From the NCBI GenBank assembly GCA_965221035.1, contig OZ244860.1:1860001-1924000 (forward strand): 64,000 nt of DNA, written 5' to 3'. This document shows, one piece after another, positions 17,203 to 26,025 of the stretch. The stretch comes from UBA6522 sp965221035 (lineage in GTDB: Bacteria; Pseudomonadota; Gammaproteobacteria; Steroidobacterales; Rariloculaceae). The notes below the pieces were generated by a model. The model did no database searches and was not told where the DNA came from. It was given only the letters and a program-made list of their open reading frames with translations. Within the stretch, counting starts at the first letter, position 1, and every line of letters starts with the position of its first letter. A program made the position numbers and the translations under genes.

Positions 17203-18267
17203 TCAGGCCACCGCCGGTTCCAGCATCCGGATGGTGCCCGCCTCCGCATCGATCTCCGCTTCCACGCCCAGGGGCAACGTCCGCTTCTGGGCCACGTGCC
17301 CGAACATGGCGCCGGAAAACGCCGGTTTGCCCAGCGGAACCAGGTGGTGCCGGAAGACATCGTTCAGCGAAAACCTGCCATAACCTTCGGGATGGACACC
17401 GCAGTTGGTGAAACCGCCGAACACCACGCCCGCCGCCCGTTCGAACACCCCGGCCAGGGCCAGCTGGGTGAGCATGCGATCGCAGCGATAGATGTACTCG
17501 TCCACCTCCTCCAGGAACACGATCGCGCCCGTGGTGTCGGGAAAATAGGGCGTGCCGGCGAGGGCGGCGAACAGTGTCAGGTTGCCGCCCACCAGCCGGC
17601 CGCGGGCGAGGCCGGGAACGATCGGAACGGTGCGGAACTGCCGCACCGCCAGGGTGCCGTCGCGCAGGCGCGGATTCCTCATCGTCGGCGCACCGCCCTC
17701 AAAGACGATTCGCCGCATTTCCCGGGTGGTGAACTCGCCCCAGGGCGACGTGCCGTTGGGACCGTGGAAGCCCACCAGGTTCGATCGGGCCAGCAGCGCC
17801 AGCAGCAGGGAGGTGACATCGCTGTAGCCGAGCACGACCTTCGGGTTGGCGGCGATCAGGTCGAAGTCTATGTGGGGCAGCGCCCGGGAGGCGCCCCAGC
17901 CGCCGCGCAGCGCGATCACACCTCGGACTTCATCGTCGGCGAAGGCGGCATTGATGTCCGCCGCCCGGTCCTCATCGGGGCCCGCCAGGTAACCGTAACG
18001 CGCCATCACGTGCTCGCCCACCCTGACCCGCAGCCCCAGCGCTTCCAGCGATTCCACGGCGACCAGCAGGGTATCCTCGTCGTAGGTGGCCGAGGCAGGC
18101 GCGACCAGCGCCACGAGATCGCCCTGGGCGAGCCGGGTGGGGCGCGTGGGCGCCGCAGGTCGCGCGGCAGTCCCGTCCGCCTGGCCTTTCGCCCCCGTGG
18201 CCGCCGCCAGCGCCGCGCCGCCGGCAACCGCTCCGGCCAGCAGGTCTCTGCGAGTGATGTCGGTCAT
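17203..18267 (-). CDS. LD-carboxypeptidase (peptidase S66) with Tat signal
   Basis: A 354-residue S66 peptidase. The start at 18267 gives a twin-arginine leader (TRRDLLAGAVAGGAALAAA), so export is probably by Tat. The catalytic Ser is in VVLGYSDVTSLL, the Glu in FLEEVDEYIYR and the His in FGHVAQKRTLPLG, so the S66 Ser-Glu-His triad looks complete. The family removes the terminal D-Ala from tetrapeptides in peptidoglycan recycling or cleaves microcin-type substrates. Most recycling enzymes are cytoplasmic; a Tat leader points to a periplasmic version. It is divergent from the spermidine-synthase-like gene and not in an operon. Confidence 0.88.
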   Translation of the reverse strand: MTDITRRDLLAGAVAGGAALAAATGAKGQADGTAARPAAPTRPTRLAQGDLVALVAPASATYDEDTLLVAVESLEALGLRVRVGEHVMARYGYLAGPDEDRAADINAAFADDEVRGVIALRGGWGASRALPHIDFDLIAANPKVVLGYSDVTSLLLALLARSNLVGFHGPNGTSPWGEFTTREMRRIVFEGGAPTMRNPRLRDGTLAVRQFRTVPIVPGLARGRLVGGNLTLFAALAGTPYFPDTTGAIVFLEEVDEYIYRCDRMLTQLALAGVFERAAGVVFGGFTNCGVHPEGYGRFSLNDVFRHHLVPLGKPAFSGAMFGHVAQKRTLPLGVEAEIDAEAGTIRMLEPAVA

Positions 18268-18413
18268 GTCGGCTCCTGTCGCTTGATCGAACCCAGTTAC
18301 AGCATCGATACCCATCCAAGGTATCTTCGCCTCCGCTTGCAATTTCGTCTCCGCTAGATACGCGTTGATACGCCGCGTGTCGCGGGCCGCCCGAGGCCTG
18401 TTGCCGGGCCATT

Positions 18414-21400
18414 GTGGTGGCCTCGTTGCGATCGGCCCGCGTATTTTACCGTCGCGGACCGCGATTCGCCGACCTGGAACCGGCCAGGCACCGAACGACC
18501 CGATGGGTTGATGGGTTAATATCCGACCGTGCTGCAGGATCGCTTCCGGGGCACGAAGAGCCATTCAAGCATGAAGACCATCTACCGTCCATCGGGCCGA
18601 CGCCCTTGACACGTCGACGCAAACGCAAGAGTCGCCAACCGGCGGCCTACGGACCGGAGCGCCTCGGCAAGGCCCGTGCCTCCGCGGCGGCAACCGATGG
18701 TTCTGCGGCCGGCGGCATCCTCGCGGGGGTCGTGGCCTGCTTCGTGCTCTCGGGCTTTGCCGCGCTCCTCTACCAGACCGCCTGGCTCCGGCAGTTTTCG
18801 CTGGTTTTCGGAACCTCCGAGCTGGCGGTCGCAGCCGTGCTCGCCGCCTACATGGGCGGCCTGGCGGCGGGTGCGGCCGTCGCCGGACGCCTGCTGGACC
18901 GGGTCCGGCGCCCGGTTCTGGTCTACGGCGTGCTGGAAGGCGGCATCGCGCTCTTCGCGCTGGCGGTGCCGCTACTTCTGGGCGCCGCGAGCGCCGGCTA
19001 CGTTGCCGCGCTCGGCGGCCAGTCCGCGCCACCGGATGCGGCGACCCTCGGACAACCGCTGTTCTATCTGGCGGTCGCCTTCGTGGTGCTTGCGATTCCG
19101 ACAGGGTTCATGGGTGCCACGCTGCCGCTGTTGACCCGCCACGCCGTGGACAGCGACCGGGACCTGGGTCCGCGAGTGGCGTTGCTCTATGCCACGAATA
19201 CAGCGGGCGCCGTGGCCGGCACCCTCACCGCCGCCTTTGTGCTCCTGCCCGCGATGGGCCTCAATGCCACGGTGTGGGTCGGGGTCGCGGTCAACGCGGC
19301 GGTTTTCGGCATCGCCGTGTGGATCTCGAAAAAGGCACCTCCGGCGGCAACGGCAACGGCAAAGGCAACGGCGACGGCGACGGCGACGGCCAAGGATTCA
19401 TCCGGGCCGGCGGATGGCACAAGCCCGCCGAGGCCGGTGATCGGCTTTTTCGAATCCTGCATCGCACCGGCGTTTCGCCGCGGTCTCACGCTCAAGGCGC
19501 GCTACGGAGAGATATTTGTGGCCCAACGGGGCTGGATCCTGGCGCTGATCCTGGTCTCCGGCGCCAACGCCTTCTATTACGAAGTGCTGTGGACCCGCAT
19601 GCTGTCCCACGTGATGGGCGGCAGCATCTACGCCTTCGCCACCATGTTGGCCGCCTTTCTCACCGGCATCGCGCTGGGCGGTGGCCTGGCCGGACCCCTG
19701 GCCAGGGATCGCGAACGGGCAGCTCTCGCCTTTGCCGGAACGCAAGCGCTCATCGCGGTACTGTCCATCGGAGTCTACCTGTGGATGGGTCCGCTGATTC
19801 CCGAGTCCCGCTCCACCGCGACCATGGCAGGCATGGCGGTGGCGGTGATGCTGCCGGCGACAATCTTCATCGGCGCCACCTTCCCGCTGGCCGTGCGCAT
19901 CCTGGCACGGACCGAGCGCGAAGCCGGGGAAGCCACTGCGAGGATCTATTCGTGGAATACGGTCGGCGCCATCCTGGGCGCGGTCCTGGCCGGATTCGTG
20001 CTGATTCCGGCGCTGGGCTTCGAGGGCTCCATCAAGCTTGCCGTATGCGTGAATCTGGGTCTCGCGCTGTGGGCGGCGGCCTTCGTCGGCCGACCCGGCC
20101 CCGCCTGGTCCGGGGCCGCGGCGGCGGCGTTGCTGCTGGTAATCACGGTCTGGAACCCGGCAAGGCCGCAGGCCGTCATCGGCAGCGGCGGATTCGAAGG
20201 AATGACGTCCGGGTCCCAGCAAGAACTGTTCTTCGCCGTGGGACGCTCCTCCACAGTCTACATGGCCGAAACAAGAGGCACTTTCGAGTTGCGGACCAAC
20301 GGGCTACCGGAAGCTTCGGTGGTGGTTCGCGGCGCGCCGCCCATCCTGCACTCCCAGGCCTGGCTCACCGCCATGCCCGTGGCGGCGCGCCCGGAGGCGG
20401 AAAGCGTCCTGGTGATCGGTTTCGGCGGCGGCGTCGCGGTCGAAGGCGTGCCCTCCTCCGTCGAAGAGATCGATGTGATCGAGCTGGAGCGGGAGGTGAT
20501 CAACGCCAATCGGCTGCTGGCCGGTCGGCGGGCGGCGGACCCGCTGGAGGACCCCCGCCTCAACCTGATCATCAACGACGCAAGGAATGCCCTGCGGCTG
20601 ACGGAAAAGACCTGGGACGTCATTGTCTCGCAACCGTCGCACCCGTGGACCGCCGGTGCGTCACACCTGTTCACCCGCGAGTTTGCCGGGCTCGTCAAGG
20701 AACATCTCAATCCCGGCGGAGTCTTCCTGCAATGGATGAATTCCGAGTTTCTCGACGAGGGATTGCTCAGAACGCTGGCGGCCACGGTGCTGGACACCTT
20801 CGAGAACGTACGCGTCTACGCCACCACGGGAACCGTGCTGCTGTTCCTGGCGTCCGACGAACCGCTCGACATCGAGCGGACGGTGCTTCGAACCGGTCAA
20901 CCGCTGACCTCGGATCTGCTGCACTACAGCTACATGGGGCTCAACAGCGCCGATGATTTCGTCGCCGCGCTGGCGCTGGACGAGCGGGGCGTGGAAGCGT
21001 TCGCCGACGGCGCTCCCCTGAGCACCGACAACAGGAACTACATGGCCACCCATAGCCGCCACCAGGGTGACGGACTGATGGTGGAGCAACTGTCGGAGTT
21101 GCTGAGGCCGTACGATCCGCTTCTGGACAGCTCGGGCTGGATCCACCGCGAGCTGGGCGACGAGCTGAATTTTCCCTACATCGCCACACGGCTTCTGGCA
21201 AACGGCCAGGTCCAGCGGGCCGCCCGGCTGGCGGAAACGGTCACGAACACCTCCACCCGCGCCCTCATCGCGGCCATCGGCTTCACGCACGGCGGCGAGT
21301 CGGAACGCGCCGAGAACGCGGTCCTTCAGGCTTTGCAGGCCAACCCGGACAACCTGGACGCGCTATTCCAGTTGGCCGCCACCGAGCTTCCTGACTTCGC

Positions 21401-21974
21401 GCGCGGAGCGGCCTCGGATCGGGCCCGCGCGGCCGCCGCCCGGCTCAGCGGAGCACCCGCAGCAGTGTTCCGCGGCTGGCCCCTGGGCGCGGCCCAGGAC
21501 TGGCCGGCACTGGCCGCGCTGGACGGCGAACTCGCCCGCAGCGACACCACCGACATCTGGTATCCGGAGGTCGTGCAGCTGCGGGCCGACTGGCGCACCA
21601 AGGTGCTGGATCAGCCGCGCTATCCGTTCGACGCCCTGCGCATGGTCGACCGGGCGCTGGTCATCAGCCCCAACCTGGACCTCTATGTCCTGCGGGCCGC
21701 CGCCGCGTCTTCGCTCGACGACGAGGCGGCCTTCGTCGAATCGGGGCGCTACGTCCACGGCTACCTGGCCAACAAGCTCGAACGCGCGCGGCTTGGCACC
21801 TACGTGATCTCCGACGAGGAACTGCAGACCACGCAAAACCGCCTCCAGGCCTTCGACCTCAGGCTGACGGAACTGTCGCAAGCCGGCGGTTCCCGCGCGG
21901 CGGATGTGCACGCGGACATTGTGGACCTGATCGGGGAATTCGAGTCTATGGCGAGGGCGTCCGCCGCCCAATGA
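18414..21974 (+). CDS. Large membrane protein fused to a spermidine-synthase-like domain
   Basis: An up to 1186-residue protein. The N-terminal half is polytopic (about 12-14 helices starting near residue 100, FVLSGFAALLYQTAWLRQF), resembling MFS-like regions fused to spermidine synthases. Residues about 640-800 hold a Rossmann methyltransferase-like domain (VLVIGFGGGVAVEGV, EIDVIELEREVI, WDVIVSQPSHPWTAGAS). A TPR-like helical tail follows (AVLQALQANPDNLDALFQLA). Aminopropyltransferase activity is unproven for such fusions. The start is uncertain: GTG 18414 is the longest, and TTG 18606 (LTRRRKRKSRQ) is an alternative. An in-frame Ala-Thr repeat near residues 310-327 comes from a microsatellite. 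Confidence 0.8.
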   Translation: MVASLRSARVFYRRGPRFADLEPARHRTTRWVDGLISDRAAGSLPGHEEPFKHEDHLPSIGPTPLTRRRKRKSRQPAAYGPERLGKARASAAATDGSAAGGILAGVVACFVLSGFAALLYQTAWLRQFSLVFGTSELAVAAVLAAYMGGLAAGAAVAGRLLDRVRRPVLVYGVLEGGIALFALAVPLLLGAASAGYVAALGGQSAPPDAATLGQPLFYLAVAFVVLAIPTGFMGATLPLLTRHAVDSDRDLGPRVALLYATNTAGAVAGTLTAAFVLLPAMGLNATVWVGVAVNAAVFGIAVWISKKAPPAATATAKATATATATAKDSSGPADGTSPPRPVIGFFESCIAPAFRRGLTLKARYGEIFVAQRGWILALILVSGANAFYYEVLWTRMLSHVMGGSIYAFATMLAAFLTGIALGGGLAGPLARDRERAALAFAGTQALIAVLSIGVYLWMGPLIPESRSTATMAGMAVAVMLPATIFIGATFPLAVRILARTEREAGEATARIYSWNTVGAILGAVLAGFVLIPALGFEGSIKLAVCVNLGLALWAAAFVGRPGPAWSGAAAAALLLVITVWNPARPQAVIGSGGFEGMTSGSQQELFFAVGRSSTVYMAETRGTFELRTNGLPEASVVVRGAPPILHSQAWLTAMPVAARPEAESVLVIGFGGGVAVEGVPSSVEEIDVIELEREVINANRLLAGRRAADPLEDPRLNLIINDARNALRLTEKTWDVIVSQPSHPWTAGASHLFTREFAGLVKEHLNPGGVFLQWMNSEFLDEGLLRTLAATVLDTFENVRVYATTGTVLLFLASDEPLDIERTVLRTGQPLTSDLLHYSYMGLNSADDFVAALALDERGVEAFADGAPLSTDNRNYMATHSRHQGDGLMVEQLSELLRPYDPLLDSSGWIHRELGDELNFPYIATRLLANGQVQRAARLAETVTNTSTRALIAAIGFTHGGESERAENAVLQALQANPDNLDALFQLAATELPDFARGAASDRARAAAARLSGAPAAVFRGWPLGAAQDWPALAALDGELARSDTTDIWYPEVVQLRADWRTKVLDQPRYPFDALRMVDRALVISPNLDLYVLRAAAASSLDDEAAFVESGRYVHGYLANKLERARLGTYVISDEELQTTQNRLQAFDLRLTELSQAGGSRAADVHADIVDLIGEFESMARASAAQ
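19343..19392 (+). repeat. In-frame 6-bp microsatellite (GGCAAC/GGCGAC) in the spermidine-synthase-like gene
   Basis: About eight imperfect copies of a 6-bp unit (GGCAAC, then GGCGAC) lie in frame and encode alternating Ala-Thr in a loop between predicted membrane helices. Length changes by one unit would add or remove two residues without a frameshift. Confidence 0.75.
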
Positions 21975-22059
21975 CTTCAACGCCTGCCTCCGCTGCCCCT
22001 GTCGCCTTGTCCGGGAAGAGCCACGCCATAGTGACCGAGCAGTCCAGGACGAACGTCAT
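21946..22059 (-). pseudogene. Truncated VapC toxin remnant after the Phd antitoxin
   Basis: An ATG at 22057-22059 shares a base with the antitoxin stop (TGATG). It encodes MTFVLDCSVTMAWLFPDKAT, a very typical VapC PIN-domain N-terminus with the first catalytic Asp. The VapC-like match ends after about 20 codons (near 22000). The frame then runs antisense into the 3' end of the spermidine-synthase-like gene and stops at 21946, giving only 37 residues against about 135 for a full toxin. The rest of the toxin was evidently deleted, leaving an orphan antitoxin. Confidence 0.75.
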
Positions 22060-22301
22060 CAGTACTTGCGGCCTTCTGCGATCATCCCGCTTACCGACAG
22101 CCCCTCCAGACCATGGGTTTGCTGAAACGACTTCATGGAGGCAATCGCCACGCGAATCTTCTCCGAATCTCGGGACCTGAAGGGAATCAATTCGGCCACT
22201 GGGCGATTATGTCGGGTGATGATGAACCGCTCCCCGGACTGAACACGCTGGAGCAGCTTCGGCAACTGGCTCATTGCTTCAAATACACCAATTTCAGACA
22301 C
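22059..22301 (-). CDS. Phd/YefM-type antitoxin, orphan
   Basis: An 80-residue Phd/YefM-fold antitoxin. The DNA-binding N-terminal part reads GVFEAMSQLPKLLQRVQSGE, then RFIITRHNRPVAELIPF, the family hallmark. The C-terminal helix (KIRVAIASMKSFQQTH) would neutralise the toxin. Start is GTG at 22301 with AGGAG eight bases upstream. Its partner was a VapC-type toxin of which only about 20 codons remain, so it may now serve as an autorepressor or anti-addiction factor, or be decaying. Confidence 0.87.
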   Translation of the reverse strand: MSEIGVFEAMSQLPKLLQRVQSGERFIITRHNRPVAELIPFRSRDSEKIRVAIASMKSFQQTHGLEGLSVSGMIAEGRKY

Positions 22302-22546
22302 GATCCGCGCTCCTGAGTGAGTCAGGTCCAGTCAACAATACCAAAGACGGCATCCACTCTGGACAGCGACCATGGCTGGCGGCAATGTGCCAATCAGTCT
22401 AGTCTTTAGCCAGACTGATTTGTGTGGCAGTCAAGCGGAAGCTCATGCTGCGGTATAGGGTTACGCCGAGTTGCACCATTGGACCGGCGTCTGCGCCGAG
22501 CGAGGTGAGGTAATCTTGCGCTTGCGTATGCCGAGACCGATCCATC

Positions 22547-24301
22547 ATGAACGAAGCCCCGCTCCCGAAATCCAACCCTCCCCGCAACCTGATGCTGCTG
22601 ATCGCCCTGGCCCAGGGCGTCGCGCTGCTGCTCCTTTGGCGCGCGCTCTCCAATCAGGCCTGGCCCGCCACGCAACCGGTCATCAACTTCCCGCTGTGGA
22701 CGATTGCGGTTGCCTTCCCCGCCCTGGCGCTGCTCAGCCTTGTGTCCGGACGCGTCATCCCGACCCTCGCACGCGTGGGCGTGTTCTGCGCGGTGCTCAT
22801 TCTCCCGGCCGCGTACATCGGTTGGCAGGCGGCGCCTTTCGGTGAATTTCCCGTCGAATCGCTCGTCGCCGTCTACGTCATCAGCATGGGCATCGCCTGC
22901 TTCAAGGCGTTGATGTACTTCCAGCACCACGTCGCGAACGCACCAATCACCTACCGGACCCTGTTCAGAAACTCCTGGCGGAACTTTCTGGTGGTCGGCC
23001 TCTCGGCAGCCCTGATGTGGGGTGTCGGGGTGATCCTGTTCCTCTGGGGGGCGCTGTTCAGCGCCATCGGCGTCGAGTACTTTACCGCGCTTTTCTCCCA
23101 GGACTGGTTCCTGTTCCCCGTGCTGGCCGTCGCCTTCGGGCTCGGCGTGCTGATCTTCCGGCACCTGGCCACGGTCATCGACAGCATCACGAGTCTGCTG
23201 GAAGGGCTGATCCGGCTGTTGTTCCCGTTGATCGTGACCGTAGCCGTCATCTTTCTGGCGGCATTGCCGTTCACCGGCCTGCAGCCGCTTTGGGAAACCG
23301 GAAACGGCACGGCGCTGCTGATGTGGATGAACGCCTTCGCGCTGTTCTTCGCCAACGCGGTCTACCAGCCCGGACGAAATCCACCCTACCCGACGGTCGT
23401 GCATCGGCTGCTGTACGGGGGAACCTGCCTGCTGCCGATCATTTCCGCGCTGGCCGCCTATGGCCTTTACCTTCGGATCACGCAGTACGGCTGGACGGTG
23501 GAGCGATGCTGGGCGCTTGTCGTGTGTATCCTGCTGGCGCTTTTCTCGACCGGATACGCCGCGGGAATCTTGCGGCGCCGGGACGACTGGCCCGAATCCC
23601 TCGGTCGGGTCAACGTGATCATGGGGCGAGTCATCATTGCGCTGACGCTGCTGGTCAACACCCCCCTGCTGGACTTCCGGTCGATCTCCCTGGCGAGCCA
23701 GTTCGCCCGGGTGGAACGTGGCGAAATCGAAATCCACGACTTCGACTTCTACTACGCCCGCCAGCACCTGGCGCGTCCCGCCTGGCTGAGAACGCAGGCG
23801 CTGCTGGAGGAGATCGGAGATTCCGACGAGCAGCTGGCGGCACTCATTCGAGAGCCCCAACCGCTTCGAGGCCCCGTACCTGTACCTGCACCCGCGGCGC
23901 TTGCCGAAGATTTCTGGGACCGTGTGATCTACCGTCCCGAACCGTTCGAAGTCCCTGAAGATCTTCGCCCAATCGTCGAATCTTCCTTTGCCACGCGTTT
24001 CGAAAACGTGGCGCTGGTCGCCGTCGATCTGAATATGGACCAGGTGCCGGAATACGTATTGATCGGATCTCCCGGCTTTGGAAGGCTGTTGGCGGCAGGG
24101 TTTTACCGACAAGCCGACGAATGGCTGGAACTCTTCGTAAACCAGGCCGATCTGCCATCGCTGGCTCTCGTTGGCCCCGACCGGAATCTGCAAACCGAAG
24201 GGATGGACCCGAATCTCCAGACCGACGAGATCGAGACCATATCTCCCGAGTTTCAGAACCTTCGTATCGGTGATGTGGAGTTCACCATCTCGCGAAGATG
24301 A
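22547..24301 (+). CDS. DUF4153 domain-containing membrane protein
   Basis: A 584-residue protein. Residues about 15-400 contain roughly 11 transmembrane helices (RNLMLLIALAQGVALLLLW at the start), matching the DUF4153 layout of paired helices with conserved SWRNFLV and TYRTLFRNSW segments. The last 190 residues are soluble (RVERGEIEIHDFDFYYARQHLARP onward) and end in a beta-rich part. Function is unknown. The opposite strand has an open frame of similar length, but it is Arg/Gln-rich antisense and was rejected. The gene converges on the TonB-like gene 40 bp away. Confidence 0.85.
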   Translation: MNEAPLPKSNPPRNLMLLIALAQGVALLLLWRALSNQAWPATQPVINFPLWTIAVAFPALALLSLVSGRVIPTLARVGVFCAVLILPAAYIGWQAAPFGEFPVESLVAVYVISMGIACFKALMYFQHHVANAPITYRTLFRNSWRNFLVVGLSAALMWGVGVILFLWGALFSAIGVEYFTALFSQDWFLFPVLAVAFGLGVLIFRHLATVIDSITSLLEGLIRLLFPLIVTVAVIFLAALPFTGLQPLWETGNGTALLMWMNAFALFFANAVYQPGRNPPYPTVVHRLLYGGTCLLPIISALAAYGLYLRITQYGWTVERCWALVVCILLALFSTGYAAGILRRRDDWPESLGRVNVIMGRVIIALTLLVNTPLLDFRSISLASQFARVERGEIEIHDFDFYYARQHLARPAWLRTQALLEEIGDSDEQLAALIREPQPLRGPVPVPAPAALAEDFWDRVIYRPEPFEVPEDLRPIVESSFATRFENVALVAVDLNMDQVPEYVLIGSPGFGRLLAAGFYRQADEWLELFVNQADLPSLALVGPDRNLQTEGMDPNLQTDEIETISPEFQNLRIGDVEFTISRR

Positions 24302-24341
24302 TGGGCGACGGGCCCCATACATCTACGCAGGCGGTTTCACT

Positions 24342-24941
24342 TCAGTCGTCGAGCACAAAACTGAATTTTCGCCGCACCCCGGGCGTTTCCACGGGAAGTC
24401 CATCGACGACACGCGGCTTGTACTTGAACTTGTAGGCCGCTTCCAGCGCAGGCCGATCAAAGGTGCTGTTGCTGGAAGTGACAACAAACGCATCGCGAAC
24501 ACCGCCGATGACCGTTACCGTGTACTCGACAACCACGTAACCCTCAAGGTGCCGCGCAAGGGCTCTTGCGGGGTAAGCCGGCGCCACCGCAACGATCGGG
24601 AGAAGCTCGCCCGACTGCGCAAAACCAGTATTCCTGCCGTCCGGCTCGTTCACCTCGGGGGGCGTGAATTCGATCTTCACTGGCGGCCCGCCCGTGGGAT
24701 CCGTCTCGACCGGCGGGGACACCACGGGGGGCTGTACCGGCGGATCTTCCGGGGGCTCCGGCAGCTTGGGTTTCCTCTTGATTTCCTCGTCTCGTTCAAT
24801 CTTGACGAGTTCGACGGCAGGGCCCTTGGGCGGCGTAGCGATCACGTTGTCGCCCAGCGAAATCAAGTGCTGCATCAGAAACAGCAGGGCAAAAGTCATG
24901 GCGGACGCCAACGTTGCGGACGTGAAATATCTTGTCTTCAT
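24342..24941 (-). CDS. TonB family energy transducer
   Basis: A 199-residue TonB-like protein. One N-terminal membrane anchor (residues about 8-26), a Pro-rich linker with Pro-Pro-Val and Pro-Glu-Pro runs (residues about 50-95), and a C-terminal TonB domain (VAPAYPARALARHLEGYVV, then ALEAAYKFKYKPRVVDG). No exbB or exbD lies nearby, so it would use proteins encoded elsewhere. It could energise receptors such as the one at the left edge. Upstream are repeated TATACCTATAA-type sites (24967-25015), suggesting dedicated regulation. Confidence 0.88.
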   Translation of the reverse strand: MKTRYFTSATLASAMTFALLFLMQHLISLGDNVIATPPKGPAVELVKIERDEEIKRKPKLPEPPEDPPVQPPVVSPPVETDPTGGPPVKIEFTPPEVNEPDGRNTGFAQSGELLPIVAVAPAYPARALARHLEGYVVVEYTVTVIGGVRDAFVVTSSNSTFDRPALEAAYKFKYKPRVVDGLPVETPGVRRKFSFVLDD

Positions 24942-24966
24942 GTCATGCCCTCCTTGGGAAGCGGTC

Positions 24967-25015
24967 TATACCTATAAGTTCCATGTATATGGTATACCTA
25001 TAACTGATAGGTGTA
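24967..25015 (-). promoter_or_regulatory. Three repeated half-sites upstream of the TonB-like gene
   Basis: TATACCTATAA occurs at 24967-24977 and again at 24993-25003, exactly 26 bp apart. An inverted partner ATAGGTGTA lies at 25007-25015 and pairs 8 of 9 bases with TATACCTAT. They lie 26-74 bp upstream of the TonB-like start in an AT-rich patch, the expected place for an operator. The regulator is unknown; no identical sites were seen elsewhere in the window. Confidence 0.4.
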
Positions 25016-25246
25016 AACCCCCCGTTGCGGGGCGATGTCCATGAAGTGGATCTCGCTTACCCGAATTTCTCGCGGGTCCAACAGTCACCGGCAGTCCAAC
25101 AGCCAGAGACAGGGCAGCAACCAGAGACAGGCAAGCAGCGAGACCATGCCTGCCCGGCAGTTTGCTCTTGGATTTGAAATCAGGTCGGGTAATGCCGCTG
25201 TTCGGCAAACAGCGCCTACTCGGCCCGCGTCAACAGGGCCTGGAAC
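25016..25246. other. Intergenic region with short direct repeats and a hairpin
   Basis: No supportable gene. CCAGAGACAGG-like and GTCCAACAG-like direct repeats lie at about 25080-25130. A 7-bp perfect hairpin (CGCTGTT-N5-AACAGCG, 25196-25214) lies 33 bp downstream of the dienelactone-hydrolase stop on the minus strand; it has no T-run, so it is at best a weak terminator. Confidence 0.4.
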
Positions 25247-25963
25247 CTAGAATAATTCCTCGAGGAAATTCGCCATCGCCCGCCAGGACCGCTTGTCAGC
25301 CGCCGGATGGTAGACGGTGCCGTGGCCCGGATCGTTGGCGGCCGGGTTGGTGAAGGCGTGCAGCGCGTGACCGTAGCCGTGAATCTGCCAGTCCGCACCG
25401 GCCCGGGTCAGTTCGGTGGCCAGCGCCGTTACCATCTCCGGCGGGACCATGGGGTCGTCCCAGCCGTGCAGTGCCAGGACCTTGGCCGTGATCTTCGCGC
25501 CGGAAGTGTTTCCGGGCGGGTGGAACAGTCCGTGAAAACTCGCCACGCCGCGCAGGTCGGCGCCGATTCTGGCCAGGTCCAGCACGCACAGCCCGCCGAA
25601 GCAATAGCCGATGGCGGCGACCCGGGAAGGGTCCACCCCGTCCTGCCCGGCGGCGACCTCCACCGCCCGAGTCAACCGGCGCTGCAGCAGCGCCCGATCA
25701 TCCAGCAGGGGTTGCATGAGCGCCGTATTCTCCTCTCTGCTGCCGCCGCGCACGCCCTTGCCGTACAGGTCGACGCTGAATCCCGCATAACCCAGTTCAG
25801 CCAGGTCCCGGGCGCGGGCGTGTTCGAAGTCGCCCGCCCCGCCCCAGGCGTGGCAGACCAGCACCACGGGTCGTGGTCCGGCCGAGGCATCGTCCCAGGC
25901 GAAGTAGCCCTCGAATGTCGTGCCGTCCTGACTGTAATCGACGGTTCTGGTTTGAATGGCCAA
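25247..25963 (-). CDS. Dienelactone hydrolase family protein
   Basis: A 238-residue alpha/beta-hydrolase of the DLH family. The Cys nucleophile is in AAIGYCFGGLC, the Asp in LHGWDDPMVPPE and the His in GYGHALHAFTNP, giving the complete Cys-Asp-His triad. The start is set at TTG 25963 (LAIQTRTVDY), which has an AAGGA SD and gives the normal family length; longer upstream reading through the hipA end gives non-homologous sequence. DLH enzymes open dienelactones in aromatic degradation, but many family members are general esterases. No aromatic pathway genes are adjacent. It lies 62 bp downstream of hipA on the same strand. Confidence 0.88.
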   Translation of the reverse strand: MAIQTRTVDYSQDGTTFEGYFAWDDASAGPRPVVLVCHAWGGAGDFEHARARDLAELGYAGFSVDLYGKGVRGGSREENTALMQPLLDDRALLQRRLTRAVEVAAGQDGVDPSRVAAIGYCFGGLCVLDLARIGADLRGVASFHGLFHPPGNTSGAKITAKVLALHGWDDPMVPPEMVTALATELTRAGADWQIHGYGHALHAFTNPAANDPGHGTVYHPAADKRSWRAMANFLEELF

Positions 25964-26025
25964 TGTAGGGTTTTCCTTGTCTGTTTGGTGTTGTCCGGTT
26001 GGGCGGAGCCGGTCCGGGCCGCAAA

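Noticed and set aside
22406..24322. 638-codon minus-strand open frame opposite the DUF4153 gene
   Set aside because: Its product is Arg/Gln/Asp-rich low-complexity typical of antisense in high-GC genes, while the plus strand encodes a clear polytopic membrane protein.
24972..25208. 78-codon minus-strand frame with a hydrophobic stretch upstream of the TonB-like gene
   Set aside because: It covers the operator-like repeats, has no SD or homology cue, and ends within the promoter region.
25196..25214. Perfect 7-bp hairpin as a terminator after the dienelactone hydrolase gene
   Set aside because: There is no T-run after the stem on the minus strand, so it was noted only within the intergenic entry.
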